Source: Clavulina sp. PMI_390 (taxonomy: Eukaryota > Basidiomycota > Agaricomycetes > Cantharellales > Hydnaceae). Taken from it: a stretch of 22,117 nucleotides of DNA. The stretch lies in NCBI GenBank assembly GCA_015039315.1, contig WIDE01000195.1:16703-38819 (forward strand), read 5' to 3'. The notes under the pieces are model-generated. The model was not told the DNA's origin. It made no database searches and saw only the letters and a program-made list of their open reading frames with translations. Positions 1-9,570 of the stretch are shown here, one piece after another; the stretch's first letter is position 1, and every line of letters starts with the position of its first letter. A program made the position numbers and the translations under genes.

Positions 1-273
1 AATGGGATAGAACAGACGCGCGTGTGAATCCGTAGCAAGAATAGAGGAGCGATGAAAAGGCGGGAAGGTATACGTACGCATAACCATCGTTGCCCATGCC
101 CATCCCGCGGCCGAGATGTCTGCCAGAATTCAGGTTGAAGTTATCTTCTACTGCAGCTCACGATAAGTATCAAAACGTAGCGGAGGACAGAATTGGGAAT
201 GCATACCTCGTTCAGAGTTGTATTTGGCTGGTGCATGGGCGCCGAATTGATCATGGTTCTCAAAGCCGGACAT
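1..273 (-). CDS. CsbD-like Gly/Asn-rich protein, copy 1 (5' part only)
   Basis: Only the first two coding exons lie in the window (273-207 and 150-78, intron 151-206). A third-position-compatible donor at 77 opens an intron that runs off the left edge. Exon 1 reads MSGFENHDQFGAHAPAKYN; exon 2 ends in GRGMGMGNDGYA. Exon 1 (67 nt) and exon 2 (73 nt) have the same lengths and phases as the complete copy starting at 2775, so this is a true paralogue and not a chance ORF. The residues after DQFG (GAHAPAK) differ from GTRGQ in the other two copies, so this copy is diverging or under weaker constraint. The CsbD-like end is not visible here and is inferred from the paralogues. No frameshift or stop is seen in the visible part. 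Confidence 0.65.
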
Positions 274-367
274 AATGCTAGGTTGTGAAGATTATAAAGT
301 ACGAAATGCGGTGCGGTCGAGGTATAGAAGAGGGTAAGGAGTTTATAGCTCGAGAAAGATGCGACGG

Positions 368-519
368 TTATATGCCTAATTCCTCGAGAGCAGTTAGTGA
401 CGAGCCTATGACATAGCTGGGGACCCGCTGAGCTCACCGTCATTCAACGGACATAGATATTTCGACCCATGTGAGAACCTCCACAGTGGGGCGTGAGGCT
501 AAATGTTGACTAAATAGGC
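368..519 (-). promoter_or_regulatory. Promoter of CsbD-like copy 1 (TATA box and conserved upstream blocks)
   Basis: Read on the minus strand, GCATATAA lies at 375-368, about 95 bp upstream of the ATG. Further out are three blocks shared with the other two paralogues: a GTCATAGGCTCGTCA-like block near 397-413, a TGAGAACC...CACAGTGG block near 472-490, and GCCTATTTAGTCAACATTT at 519-501. The last contains TTAGTCA, which resembles an AP-1/Yap1-type bZIP site. The blocks are seen in the sequence; the factor assignment is inference. Confidence 0.55.
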
Positions 520-552
520 AAGAGGATCAGCATCAATGCCGCATAGAGATAC

Positions 553-632
553 AGCTGTTTCGGTATCGTTAGAGACTTTTTCGTGAAGACCCCCACTCTG
601 TTACTAGGGTACGTCTCGCGGGCCCCGCAGGA
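553..632 (+). repeat. Left terminal inverted repeat of the foldback element
   Basis: This arm begins AGCTGTTTCGGTATCG and ends GGGCCCCGCAGGA. It is the perfect inverse of 928-1007. Confidence 0.85.
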
Positions 633-927
633 TTTTCGGCCCGCAAACCCTCAATTTTGAGGCGATCTGCGCCACTACTGCGGTGAATCAAATTATAGGA
701 AGGAGGCGGACTCCGCCCTCCATGAGATGCTCTATGTTGAAATTATCTATAATACATGTACTGTTCAAACTGCACATTCGTGACAATATTATCGTTTCTT
801 CAACCCTTTCGAGTACTAGTTTCTGTGAGTCTTCAATGTCTGGGTCAAAGAAGACTCGCAACGACGGCCTTAAAATCGGGAGACTCTCCGCGGATCGCCC
901 AAGATCGAGGGTTTTGCGGGCTGCAAG

Positions 928-1007
928 TCCTGCGGGGCCCGCGAGACGTACCCTAGTAACAGAGTGGGGGTCTTCACGAAAAAGTCTCTAACGATACCGA
1001 AACAGCT
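928..1007 (-). repeat. Right terminal inverted repeat of the foldback element
   Basis: Read on the minus strand this arm is identical to 553-632. Together the arms could form a long hairpin if transcribed or single-stranded. Confidence 0.85.
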
Positions 1008-1010
1008 ATA

Positions 1011-1767
1011 TGGTGCCGTGAGAAGAGACACAACGTATTGTGGAGTTTGTCAACGAAAAAGCGAGAGCTGCAACGGAAAACGCTTCATCCCCCAGGGTGG
1101 AAGCAGCGCTGTCACTGGCATGGCGTGTGAGCTCCGGTTTTGTTGACGCCTCCTTCGGCATCGACAAACATCTGCCCTCCTTGTTCCTTGACTAATTTTA
1201 TCAGTTTCGTGCAGCAAATGCCGGCCAAGTTGAGGCTAATTTGGACAATTTCTCGTTTCTCCTGACGTCCTACTGTACGATGCCGCAAGTCAACCATGTT
1301 CTCATTCAGTGGCTTCTTCGCAATCCATGCACTCGTCCACCTCGTCGTCGAAGGGACAAGTTGACGAGATATAACTATTTGTGACCTGGAATAGTGCGAT
1401 TCAATTGACCGAAACCACCTACACCTCTGCCTATCAATGCGGGCCCGTAGAAATGGCGCTCGAGAGGGCGTCATATCATGATACGATATCGGAATTTAGT
1501 TCGCGTTTCAGAAATTTTCGATAGTACCTGCTTAATGGTTGAACTGTAAGCAGCCCTTATCCTAAAGCAAACTAGGTGAACTTGACGGAGTAGCGTAAGT
1601 TCAAGATGCAACTCTGAACAATGCTTGGATGAATAGAATGCGTTGTTATTAAGAAATACAGGTATTACTATCCGTATACATTCGATTGATATGACTTATG
1701 AATGAGCCAGGGATGATGCAAGGTGGGTGGGGGTGGTTGGAGGTTAGGAGGATGCCGGAGAGAACAA
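1011..1767. other. Intergenic region between the foldback element and CsbD-like copy 2
   Basis: I see no supported gene here. The longest open frame (1112-1474, minus) has no recognisable motif and no splice partners. The region holds the 3' flank of the copy 2 gene and one occurrence of a short repeated motif (1153-1172). The similarity shared by the distal flanks of copies 2 and 3 is not evident here. Confidence 0.5.
1153..1172 (+). repeat. Short dispersed motif, occurrence 1
   Basis: CTTCGGCATCGACAAACATC differs at two positions from 3740-3759 and matches 5825-5842 except for one base. Upstream, both this site and 3740 have ATGGCGTGT 35-45 bases before the motif, so the similarity extends past the core. 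Confidence 0.55.
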
Positions 1768-2775
1768 TCACGCGTTCGAGTATGTGCCAGTCTGTGGACA
1801 TGAAAAGTTGCAACATCAGTGAGAGGCTCATAGCTACGGGGAAAGCGAGAACGGACCTTGAGCTCACGACCTTGCTCGACCTTGGCCTGGTTACCAGTCA
1901 TCTTGCCGACCATCTGGTCCATAGTGCCTATGGGCAAAACAGGCATGAGACGAGGACTGCATCATGTAGGGGCAAAACAGGGAACGTACCCTTGACTTTC
2001 TGACCCATGCTAGGCTTGTGGGTCGTCTGGTTCTCATTGTCAAACTCCTCATTGCCGTAGTTGCCAGTACCCGGTTGGGTAGAGTCGTCGAACTCGTTGC
2101 GAGTGCCGGTGTTGCCCGCATTGAAGTTATCGCCACGTCCGTGGGCACCACGACCTCCACCAGCGCCAAACGCATCATCGGGATGGCTCCCAAAGTCGTC
2201 AGTGTGGCGACCGCCTGTGCCAGCGCCCATCGAGGGACCAGTGGTATTATCCATCATAGGATCATTCGAGCCGTCAAAGCCGCCGCCGTAGTCACCAGAC
2301 GTGGGCTCACGAGTGTTGTTGTTGTTGAAGTTACGGCTGTTGTCGTTGAAGTTGTCACTGCCAACGCCCATGCCCATGCCGGTACCCATACCGGTACCAC
2401 CGCCGCTGTGGAAGCCGGTGCCTGTGGAGGTTGTGTTGAACTCGGCATCGGCGGTAGGGTTCTGGCCGCCACCAAAGGTGTCGGTGTTACTATCGACAAA
2501 GCACGCAGGGGAGGAGCATGGCATAGAGAGTCAGTCGAGAGCGAGTGAGACAGAACCGATCACGAGATGGAAAGGCGTACCCGAACTCGTTGTTCATGCC
2601 CATTCCACGACCAGTGCGGCCGCCAGAGTTCATGTCCATGTTGTTCTCATCCACTAATCATCAAGATGAATATGGAATTTAGTGGAGGATGCAGACGAGC
2701 GTAGATACCTCGTCCAGAGTTGAAATCGGTCTGGCCGCGAGTGCCGAATTGATCTTGGTTGTCAAAGCCGGACAT
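1768..2775 (-). CDS. CsbD-like Gly/Asn/Asp-rich protein, copy 2 (complete, 244 aa)
   Basis: Five exons: 2775-2709, 2653-2581, 2489-1990, 1927-1857 and 1791-1768. The four GT-AG introns are 55, 91, 62 and 65 nt; the total is 735 nt. The protein starts MSGFDNQDQFGTRGQ, has a long hydrophilic low-complexity middle (GMGTGMGMG near residues 66-73, many D/N/G/T), and ends with GQKVKGTMDQMVGKMTG, then NQAKVEQGRELKTGTYSNA. The motif KGTMDxMxGKxTGNxxxVEQGRE resembles the CsbD-like core of fungal Hmp1-type proteins, which are small stress-associated or DNA-binding proteins. The last exon encodes only seven residues and the stop, and matches copy 3 (YSNA). There is no signal peptide or membrane segment. 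A cytosolic or nuclear stress protein is an inference; the function is not established by this sequence. Confidence 0.75.
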
Positions 2776-2872
2776 GACAATTAGTTATAAGTTTGGGAGG
2801 TAGAAGATTGTGTAGGTGTAGTTGAGATTGTGGAAGAGGATGGGATTCGATGTTCTGTGCAGCATGCGACAC

Positions 2873-3028
2873 TTATATGCCAATTGGTCTCGGTGAGTGA
2901 GTGACGAGCCTATGACGGGTGTTCTAGCTGAGCTGACCTTATGATCATCCAATAAACAGAGATATTGCAATCGTGTCATGTGAGAACCTTCACAGTGGTG
3001 CGCTGCGCCAAATGTTGACTAAATAGGC
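2873..3028 (-). promoter_or_regulatory. Promoter of CsbD-like copy 2
   Basis: The minus strand has GCATATAA at 2880-2873, 98 bp before the ATG, and GCCTATTTAGTCAACATTT at 3028-3010, identical to the copy 1 block. Between them, the CATAGGCTCGTCA block and the CCACTGTGAAGGTTCTCA block are also conserved. Spacing to the ATG is nearly the same in all three copies, which supports a functional promoter. Confidence 0.55.
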
Positions 3029-4092
3029 CAAGAGCATGAGCTTACTACAAGAAGTGGTGTGAGACCATACTATGACGTGCCTCAAGATAAGGAAGATACG
3101 TACACTGCGCGGCGGCGTCGCTATCAACCAGAAATGCTCCAAGAATGGTGGGGAAATTGACTGCTACGTAGCCAAAGAAGCCGTGTCTAAGGTTGACAAA
3201 ACGACCTCGATGACGCAGGGGTGACGGCCCAGGACGTATTGCCGGAATTGGGAAAAGCCCCCATGGAGAGCGTGACCCACCAGCAAAAGGACCCCAGTTA
3301 CTCGAGTCTATTCAGTTGGACCCGCCGGCCAAAAAAAGAGGTCACGTCTCATGATGTTAATCAATGGCCTGGTGCGCAGGGCGCGGAACCCCATAACCTT
3401 AACCAGCGAAGGACGAATGAGCCCAGTTATGTCATTCGGATGGTTCAAAAAATTGATAATGGGTTCACGTCAGTACTAATGACCCTATGATCGAGGTTCT
3501 CTCTGCACAAATCTGTGAGACGAGCTCAGTCCCCAGAACATTGAACATGAGGACTTGGCGAGAAATGACGGTATTTGGATCTTGTAATGAGAAATCCTAT
3601 TTCCGAGGTATAACCAAATGAGAGGAGATATGCTACTCCTTCGTGATGAGAAGTCAAGGAAGAAAACGGCTCCAAGAACAAAAACGCAGAGAATGCTCTC
3701 GATGTCGTGATGGCGTGTTGCCTCTTCTTTGTGGATTGTCTTCGGCATCAACAAACACCCTCACTTCCTTTCGATTTGGAGAGTCTTCAGCATTATCACC
3801 GTCTTGCAGCAGCCGAAGGGCTCGCTTCCTCCCATGCAGAAATATCCTCGTGTTTTCTGACACGCGTAATGTGTGTCGTTCTGCGATACGTCTCGCCCTC
3901 ACGCTATATCCTCAGAGCATGTCTTCTTATCTGTAGAGCTTCATTTTTCGATCATTGTGCTACATTATGAGTTACTCGTACAATTTATTTGCATACATTA
4001 CAGAGGGTGTTTCGTAGGAAGCCGTCAACCGTGCAAGACGATGGAGAATAAATGGGGACCTCGAAAATCGCAGGGAAGTGGGTGCAAGGATA
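3029..4092. other. Intergenic region between CsbD-like copies 2 and 3
   Basis: No gene is supported. The part 3045-3500 shows patchy similarity to 5290-5610, the equivalent flank of copy 3: AAGTGGTG, a GATGACGCAG(G/T)GGTGAC block, GTGACCCA, and GGTTCACGTC in the same order. This points to an old duplication that carried about 0.7 kb of 5' flank. From about 3500 to 4092 I see only the short motif at 3740 and the 3' flank of copy 3. Confidence 0.5.
3740..3759 (+). repeat. Short dispersed motif, occurrence 2
   Basis: CTTCGGCATCAACAAACACC. The preceding 45 bases (GATGGCGTGTTGCC and on) align with both the region before 1153 (ATGGCGTGT) and the region before 5825 (GATGTGTTG). It therefore looks like one edge of a longer, decayed repeat. 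Confidence 0.55.
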
Positions 4093-5018
4093 TTACGCAT
4101 TCGAGTAATTGCCGGACTATCAATAAGAAGGGCGAGCGATGTTAGATCGATATGTTGACAATAGGTGGACGAGAACTGACCTTCATCTCACGGCCTTGCT
4201 CAACCTGGGCTTTGTTACCAGTGAGCTTGCCAGCCATCTCGTCCATCGTACCTATGGGGACAAAATGAGTAAAGCGCAATGTAGCATCGAGAGAGGAGAG
4301 AGCGATACTAACCCTTCAACTTCTGGCCCATACCGGGCTTGCGCCCCGTCTGATTCTCATTATCAAATTTCTCGTTATCACGCGAGCCCATGTTGGTCTG
4401 AGTGGAATCAAACTCGTTGCCGGTGTTGCTCGGGTTGAAGTTGTCCCCGTGGCCTCCATCGGTGCCATAAGTATCATCGAGTTTGCGATTGCCCATGCCA
4501 GCGCCGCTGGAGGTGCCAGTGGTGGTATCCCCCATCGGATCGTTGGAGCCAGTGAACCCTCCACCGTAGCTGTCCAAGGCGGGGTCGCGATTCGAATTGT
4601 TGCCACCCATGCCCATACCAGTGCCGGTGATCGTGCCAGCACCAGTACCGCTGTTGAAACCAGTGGATGTGTTCTTGTCGTTGAACTCGGTGTCAGTGGT
4701 GGGGTTCTGGCTGCTGCCGAAGGTATTGGAGTTGCTGATAACATAATATAGGAGGGATCATTTAGGTTGATAGAATTGAAAAAAGGAATTATGATAAGGG
4801 TGGAAAGGCGCACTTGAAGTCATCGTTGTCCATGCCCATTCCACGGCCCGCACGGGCACCGGTGCTCATATCGAGGTTTCGATTATCATTGACTGGGGAT
4901 CAGGAATCAGTATAATCCACAATGAAACGATCGCATCGCCGGGCGGGGACTTACTCGATCCAGTGTAGTCGGCCTGGCCGCGGGTGCCGAACTGATCGTT
5001 ATTTTCAATGCCAGACAT
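4093..5018 (-). CDS. CsbD-like Gly/Asn/Asp-rich protein, copy 3 (complete, 219 aa)
   Basis: Five exons: 5018-4955, 4892-4814, 4734-4313, 4251-4181 and 4116-4093. The introns are 62, 79, 61 and 64 nt; the spliced length is 660 nt. The protein starts MSGIENNDQFGTRGQADY, passes through GRGMGMDNDDF and a Gly/Asn/Thr-rich middle (GGGFTGSNDPMGDTTTGTS), and ends GQKLKGTMDEMAGKLTG, then NKAQVEQGREMKSGNYSNA. Intron positions and phases match copy 2. The middle is about 26 residues shorter than in copy 2, mainly from fewer Gly/Met and Asn repeats. The CsbD-like call rests on the C-terminal KGTMDEMAGKLTGN motif. Function is unknown; a stress-related hydrophilic protein is likely. Confidence 0.75.
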
Positions 5019-5109
5019 GATGGTTTGTCAGTTGTAAGTTGTAGATGATGTGGTGTAGTAGAGGTGAGAGAGGTACGCGAAGGTATCTTCAGTCTGGAAA
5101 GGACGGGGG

Positions 5110-5262
5110 CTTATATCTATCCATCTTGGTGAGCGACGAACGTATGTCATAGCTGGGGACGCTCAACCTGGCTCATCTCGTAATTCATCTAATAATCAAA
5201 GACATGACGAGAAGGGATGAACCATCACGGTGGTGAGCGACATAAGTTTTGACTAAACAGGC
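5110..5262 (-). promoter_or_regulatory. Promoter of CsbD-like copy 3
   Basis: The minus strand has AGATATAA at 5117-5110, 92 bp before the ATG. GCCTGTTTAGTCAAAACTTA at 5262-5243 is a slightly diverged form of the TTAGTCA block found in copies 1 and 2. The AGCTATGACATACG block near 5140-5153 matches the copy 1 arrangement. Confidence 0.5.
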
Positions 5263-5849
5263 CATTATGATCAGTTCAATAGTTAATGTAAGTGGTGGTA
5301 ATGGGTCAATGGTCATCCATAATGACGCAACTGAAGATAATATCTAGAAACGTGCAGGTCGCGAGCAATGAAGCTCCAAAATATGACAGGGACATCCCAT
5401 GACAAGGAGGACATGTCTGAGGTTGCTCGCCATGAAATATGACCATGATGACGCAGTGGTGACAGTCTAGCCTGGGTAGGGGTAACGTTAGTGCGCCGCG
5501 GTAGCTAACGTGACCCAACACCAGGGGCGCCCGGTCCCTTAAGTGTATTAATTTTACTTACCTAGGACCCTTATAAATGGTTCACGTCCAATGATGCTGT
5601 CAATAGCCAGCAAAACGTGGAGGATGAGAAGGATTAACGATCGTTGATTCTCAGATCGATGAATTGTCACTTAGATCGCCAAAATAGGGCGTAATAGGTT
5701 GAAAATTTATGTAGTACATTACTTCCTGCATATGCTGAAGGGAAGGGAAAAGCCATAGAATGAGACGCATGAGCCACTCCAAGCCGAGTTGTTATGATGT
5801 GTTGTTTCTAGCTTGTGTGACGTCTCGGCATCAACAAACATCCGACCCC
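5263..5849. other. Intergenic region between CsbD-like copy 3 and the Sec39 gene (divergent)
   Basis: 5290-5610 resembles 3045-3500 upstream of copy 2 in an ordered series of short blocks, including GATGACGCAGTGGTGAC, GTGACCCA and GGTTCACGTCC. The remainder should hold the Sec39 promoter and 5' leader. No further gene is seen. Confidence 0.5.
5825..5842 (+). repeat. Short dispersed motif, occurrence 3, in the Sec39 leader
   Basis: TCGGCATCAACAAACATC ends 7 bp before the chosen Sec39 start codon. Its position here suggests a leader or promoter-proximal element, but the two other occurrences have no gene after them. Confidence 0.55.
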
Positions 5850-8800
5850 ATGAGTCTTGACGTGCTGGACTCGTGGAATGCAACAACCGACGAAGAACTG
5901 AGCGTCGAGCTCGTTGACAAGTTCTTCGCTGAACCTTGGGATGATGAGCTCTTTGTGGCATCTGCTGCGCTCGACCGGGTCGTCGATGACACGGCACTAG
6001 CACGACGACTTCTTGGCAAAGCTCTGGAAGTTACTGAAAACGCTGTACAGCGTGGAAAGAGGGCATTACTCGTTCTTGAAGCCGAGGACTCCCCTTCGGT
6101 GCCTCCGGAAGCTGAAGACACTGAGGATGACCCATCGTCATCCAAGCCCTCTGAGCCACAGACGGCATCATCACCACCAGTACACGACGAACGTCTACTC
6201 CGACTTTTGTCGCTCCGGGCAATTGCTCTTCAACGTCTAGACCTTCTCGAGACGTACCTTGCCATTGCTGCTGATCCTTCTTGGAGAACTCACGCATCCA
6301 ACGAGGCTTCTCCACCGCACACTCCAGAGCAGTCCACGACTGTCGATGCAGATGAGGACGAAGATGACCCCTGGGCAGATGAACAAACAGACCTTGAGCC
6401 TGAACCTCCGGTAGTGGAGCCCGAAACCACTCCCGCTTCACCTTCTGCACCTCCACCCATCACACTTTCCGAATTCCTCACCACGGACCCACTCTCAAAC
6501 ACTATCCATCTCGTCGAGCAATCATACTTTGCACTAGCGCCAATCATGATCCAACGCCATCACTCCCTTCTCGTCCCTTACCGACTGGTCATCCTTGATG
6601 CTATCCCTCCCTACGTTGCACCGTCTGATTATTCAAGTCTCCTCCCTTCCTTCAATTACTCTACCAACGTCGAGCAGCTTCCAACCCCCGGGCCAGATCC
6701 TCGGGACCCACTCGACTGGGTGGAGACAGCTGAGGCCCTTCCATTATACCAGGCATTCCTCGCCGAGCACTACGATTCACTGGTGTTCACTCCATCATCC
6801 CTGTCCGCCGCTTTCCCCTCCTCCACACCAAAGCCGGTTCCTCTTACAGCGGAAGAACTCTCCACCTGGTACATTACCCGCATCATGTACCTTGACGGTG
6901 AAGTAGGTCTCACTGATACCGCTTTGGAGCTCGTTCAGCATGGTGCATCTCAAGGCATTCCAGGGCTAGACGCGATTGGCGAGGAGCTCTCCCTCCTCGC
7001 GCGTCTCGTATACGACACTCCCGGCGCGTCCACTTCCAAAGCCGATGCGCGTCAGTGGTCGCTCGGGCGCTGGCGCACGTTGGACGAACGCGCCGTCGTA
7101 CGGGGCTACCTCGCACGCTCGACTCCGCAAAGCATCGGTAGTGACATCCGCAAGCTCGTCATGCCGTACCTTTACGTTCTTGAAGCGCGGGCGGAGCGAG
7201 CTGGCCAGCCGGATCCGGACCTCCCTAAGCGCGTGCTGTACGATTATGTACTGAGGGACGCGACTCTGGCGCTGGGAGCAGCAACCTTTGAGGCCAGCAA
7301 GCCCACGCTACCGAAAGCGTCGCGTATCATTCAGGATGATGAGGATTTGGCGCGCTTGGCACTGGCTCGGCTGTATGGTAGTGAGGAGCTAGAAGCATGG
7401 GGGCGTATGTCAGCTATCTTCGAGTGCCTGCCTGACTGGCCAGCTCCACTTCCCTCATCCAACGGAAGTGCAGAGGAAGAAGGGAGCTCGGCAGATACGA
7501 CGCTCGCTTCCCTCGCGGCATTCGTACAGCCCTCTGCGTCGCGCGTGCACGCGGCACCGCCGGAAGACCTCTACATCTTCTTCAAGCCCCTCCCGGCGCC
7601 AGCGCTGTCCCGCGCTCTGGATATCCTGGATGTCCATCTGGAATGCGGGGAGATCATGGCGCGGTGGGGCGTCCCTGCGCCGCTCGCGTGGTTCCTGCAG
7701 AGCGCAGGAGATGCACGAGAGCAGAGGAGTTGGGCGGTGCGTATGGCGCGGCGAGGCGTGGCGAAGGTCGCTGCTGAAGCGGAGTTGTCTGTACGAGGGG
7801 CTGGTGGTGGGGCGAGAGGGAAGGCTGGTGCTGTGGATGAGGTGGCGAGGTGCACGGAGCTGTTGAATGATATGCTTCGCCTTGTAGGCGCGGGTGCTAG
7901 TGGGAGCGGGACGTGGACTGCTCCTGAGATGGAGAGTGCGAGTGCCAAGGGTGCATTCAGGATGCTTGGTAGGGTGGAGGTGACGAAAGTCTTCTTCAGT
8001 GGACTTCTAAGCAGTGGTAGTAAGTGCAATCATTTATTCGTCCTTAGGCTCTTTTGGCTGATGGCTTCGCTTGCTCTGTATCTCTTGCAGAATTCGATGC
8101 TGCGAAGAAGTTCCTTGGCAACTCGAGCGTGCGCAAACTTGCCTCCAAGTCTATTGAGGAGCTATGCCTCACTGCGTCAAGAGAGTTCTACGATAACGCA
8201 AGCTCAGGAAACCTTCATGTTGGAGACATGAAGTTAGCGTATGACTGGTGCGTACCCTCATTTATGTTAAGTCTTTCTGAGATGAAATGACTCACATTGC
8301 TATATGTTGCACCTTCCCCGTGTTCGACGTCATCTCCCTATTACCATACTCTCAGCCTTACCGTCCCTCCTTCATCCTTGGCTGTTCTTGCAGAGCGCGA
8401 GTTTATCGAAGCCACATCACGCATTGCCTCATTCAATGTCCAGTCCCAGTCCGCTCCAGGTAGCACCATCACTCCACTCGAGATCAGGCTTGTCAAGGAC
8501 AGGTTGACACTCGTAGCTAGGGTGCTCGGCGAGAGTGAGGATGCCTACAAATACCCTGAGATTGTCCTTGAGCTGGTGCGCAAGCTTGGGTATAGGGCGG
8601 CAGCTGGGGATGGAGTCGAGAGGGTCGCGGAGGTGAAGACATGGGCGATGATGTCGGACTCGGCACTACAGAGTGAGGACTTTGAGCGCGCGGCGGATAT
8701 GGTGGAGAAGATGGTAGGACTGTTGGGGGATGTGAAGCCTTTGGGATCGACATCCACTGCTGCAGCATCATCCGCGCTCTCGACAACGTCTTCCACGATC

Positions 8801-9511
8801 TCTGCCTCATCGTCCACGGCTGGCTCAGACTCGTATTCTCATCTTGCTGAGGCGGTCGAGGTGGCATGGCGTGCGTGCTTCCAGCTCGGGCGCCAGTCTG
8901 AGTTCCATGACACGAAGCGCAAGCTCAGGCTCCTTGGCCATGCACTCCGACTGTGCCCACCTGAGAACACGCTCGACATCCTCGCTGTATGGCGACGCGT
9001 TGAGAACGAGGACCTGGAGGCTGGCAAAGCACTTCGTGCTGCACGCGCCGCCTCTGCTGCGACGAACGGCAAGAAGGCTACCAATGGGAATGGGAGCATG
9101 CGTAGTTCGCACTCAGGGAGATCATCATTGTTCAACGCTGCTGCGTCAGGCACGCCAAGCTTGAACTTGTCAGACTATGTCCCTGCTGGGTCGAGAAGAG
9201 AGCATTTGCTACACCAAGGAGCAGATGCTGCTGCGCTCGCGAAACAGACGTTTTCGCGCGTCACGGCGAATTGGCCGTTCGGGGGCGTTGGTGGGACTGG
9301 TGGGAGTGGAAGTAATGCTGGGAGAGAGAGGAGCTGGAGTCGGTCGGGCAGTGAACGGGGTGGAGAGACTAATGGTGCCCATGTGAATGGACGAGGGAGT
9401 CCAGATGTCGCTCTTAATGGGATCGCGAGGAGTCTGACGCCTGATGTGGGGGCGTCGGCGAGGCATGCGCTGTCAAGAGGGATGGGTTGGCTCATTGGGG
9501 ATGATGAGTAG
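5850..9511 (+). CDS. SEC39: Sec39 domain protein (Dsl1/NRZ tethering complex subunit)
   Basis: Three exons, 5850-8019, 8091-8247 and 8356-9511, give 3483 nt and 1160 residues. Sec39 is an ER-side tethering subunit for COPI vesicles returning from the Golgi (family of yeast Sec39 and the Sec39 part of NBAS). Family-like segments seen: residues 1-65 (VELVDKFFAEPWDDELFVASAALDRVVDD), about 203-260 (LSEFLTTDPLS; LVEQSYFALAPIMIQRHHSLL), about 562-617 (EDLYIFFKPLPAPALSRALDILD), GKFDAAKKFLG across the first splice junction, and AEREFIEATSRIASF near residue 790. Acidic/Pro/Ser-rich inserts lie near 78-110 and 167-202, and the C-terminus from about 905 is Ser/Gly-rich. I chose ATG 5850 over the in-frame ATG 5760 because the extra 30 residues show no family similarity and contain the dispersed leader motif. 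In intron 2 the acceptor at 8355 keeps the frame; the one nearer EREF (about 8393) would create a stop. Confidence 0.88.
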
Positions 9512-9570
9512 GACGTTCAAAAAGTACAAATTTATTCGTTTTATCTTTCTTTGCTCATGCGTAGGACTAG

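Larger units (their letters stand above)
552..1008. mobile_element. MITE-like foldback element with 80-bp perfect inverted repeats
   Basis: The two ends are inverted copies: 553-632 is exactly the reverse complement of 928-1007 (80 of 80 by eye). Looser pairing continues inward for about another 35-40 bp. A TA dinucleotide lies on each side (550-551 and 1009-1010), compatible with a Tc1/mariner-type target duplication but too short to prove one. The interior of about 300 bp holds no transposase-like ORF. The size, long inverted repeats and lack of coding capacity fit a non-autonomous DNA element. Identical arms suggest a recent insertion or ongoing homogenisation. Family assignment is uncertain. 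Confidence 0.75.

Noticed and set aside
1112..1474. Minus-strand frame of 120 codons
   Set aside because: No recognisable domain, no splice partners, and it overlaps the dispersed motif. Not enough to call a gene.
2301..2420. CRISPR-like or satellite-like repetition
   Set aside because: The repetition is codon-level (Gly/Met/Asn runs) inside an exon, with no spacers or fixed unit.
2018..2548. Long plus-strand frame opposite the CsbD-like copy 2
   Set aside because: It is a shadow of the repetitive minus-strand exon; its Val/Ala-rich low-complexity product follows from the reversed Gly/Asn codons.
3643..4145. Overlapping plus-strand frames between CsbD-like copies 2 and 3
   Set aside because: Short, mutually overlapping, no motifs; they look like chance frames in an intergenic region.
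5760..5849. Upstream in-frame ATG that would extend the Sec39 protein by 30 residues
   Set aside because: The extension has no family similarity and contains the repeated leader motif; MSLDVLDSWN at 5850 gives a natural N-terminus.
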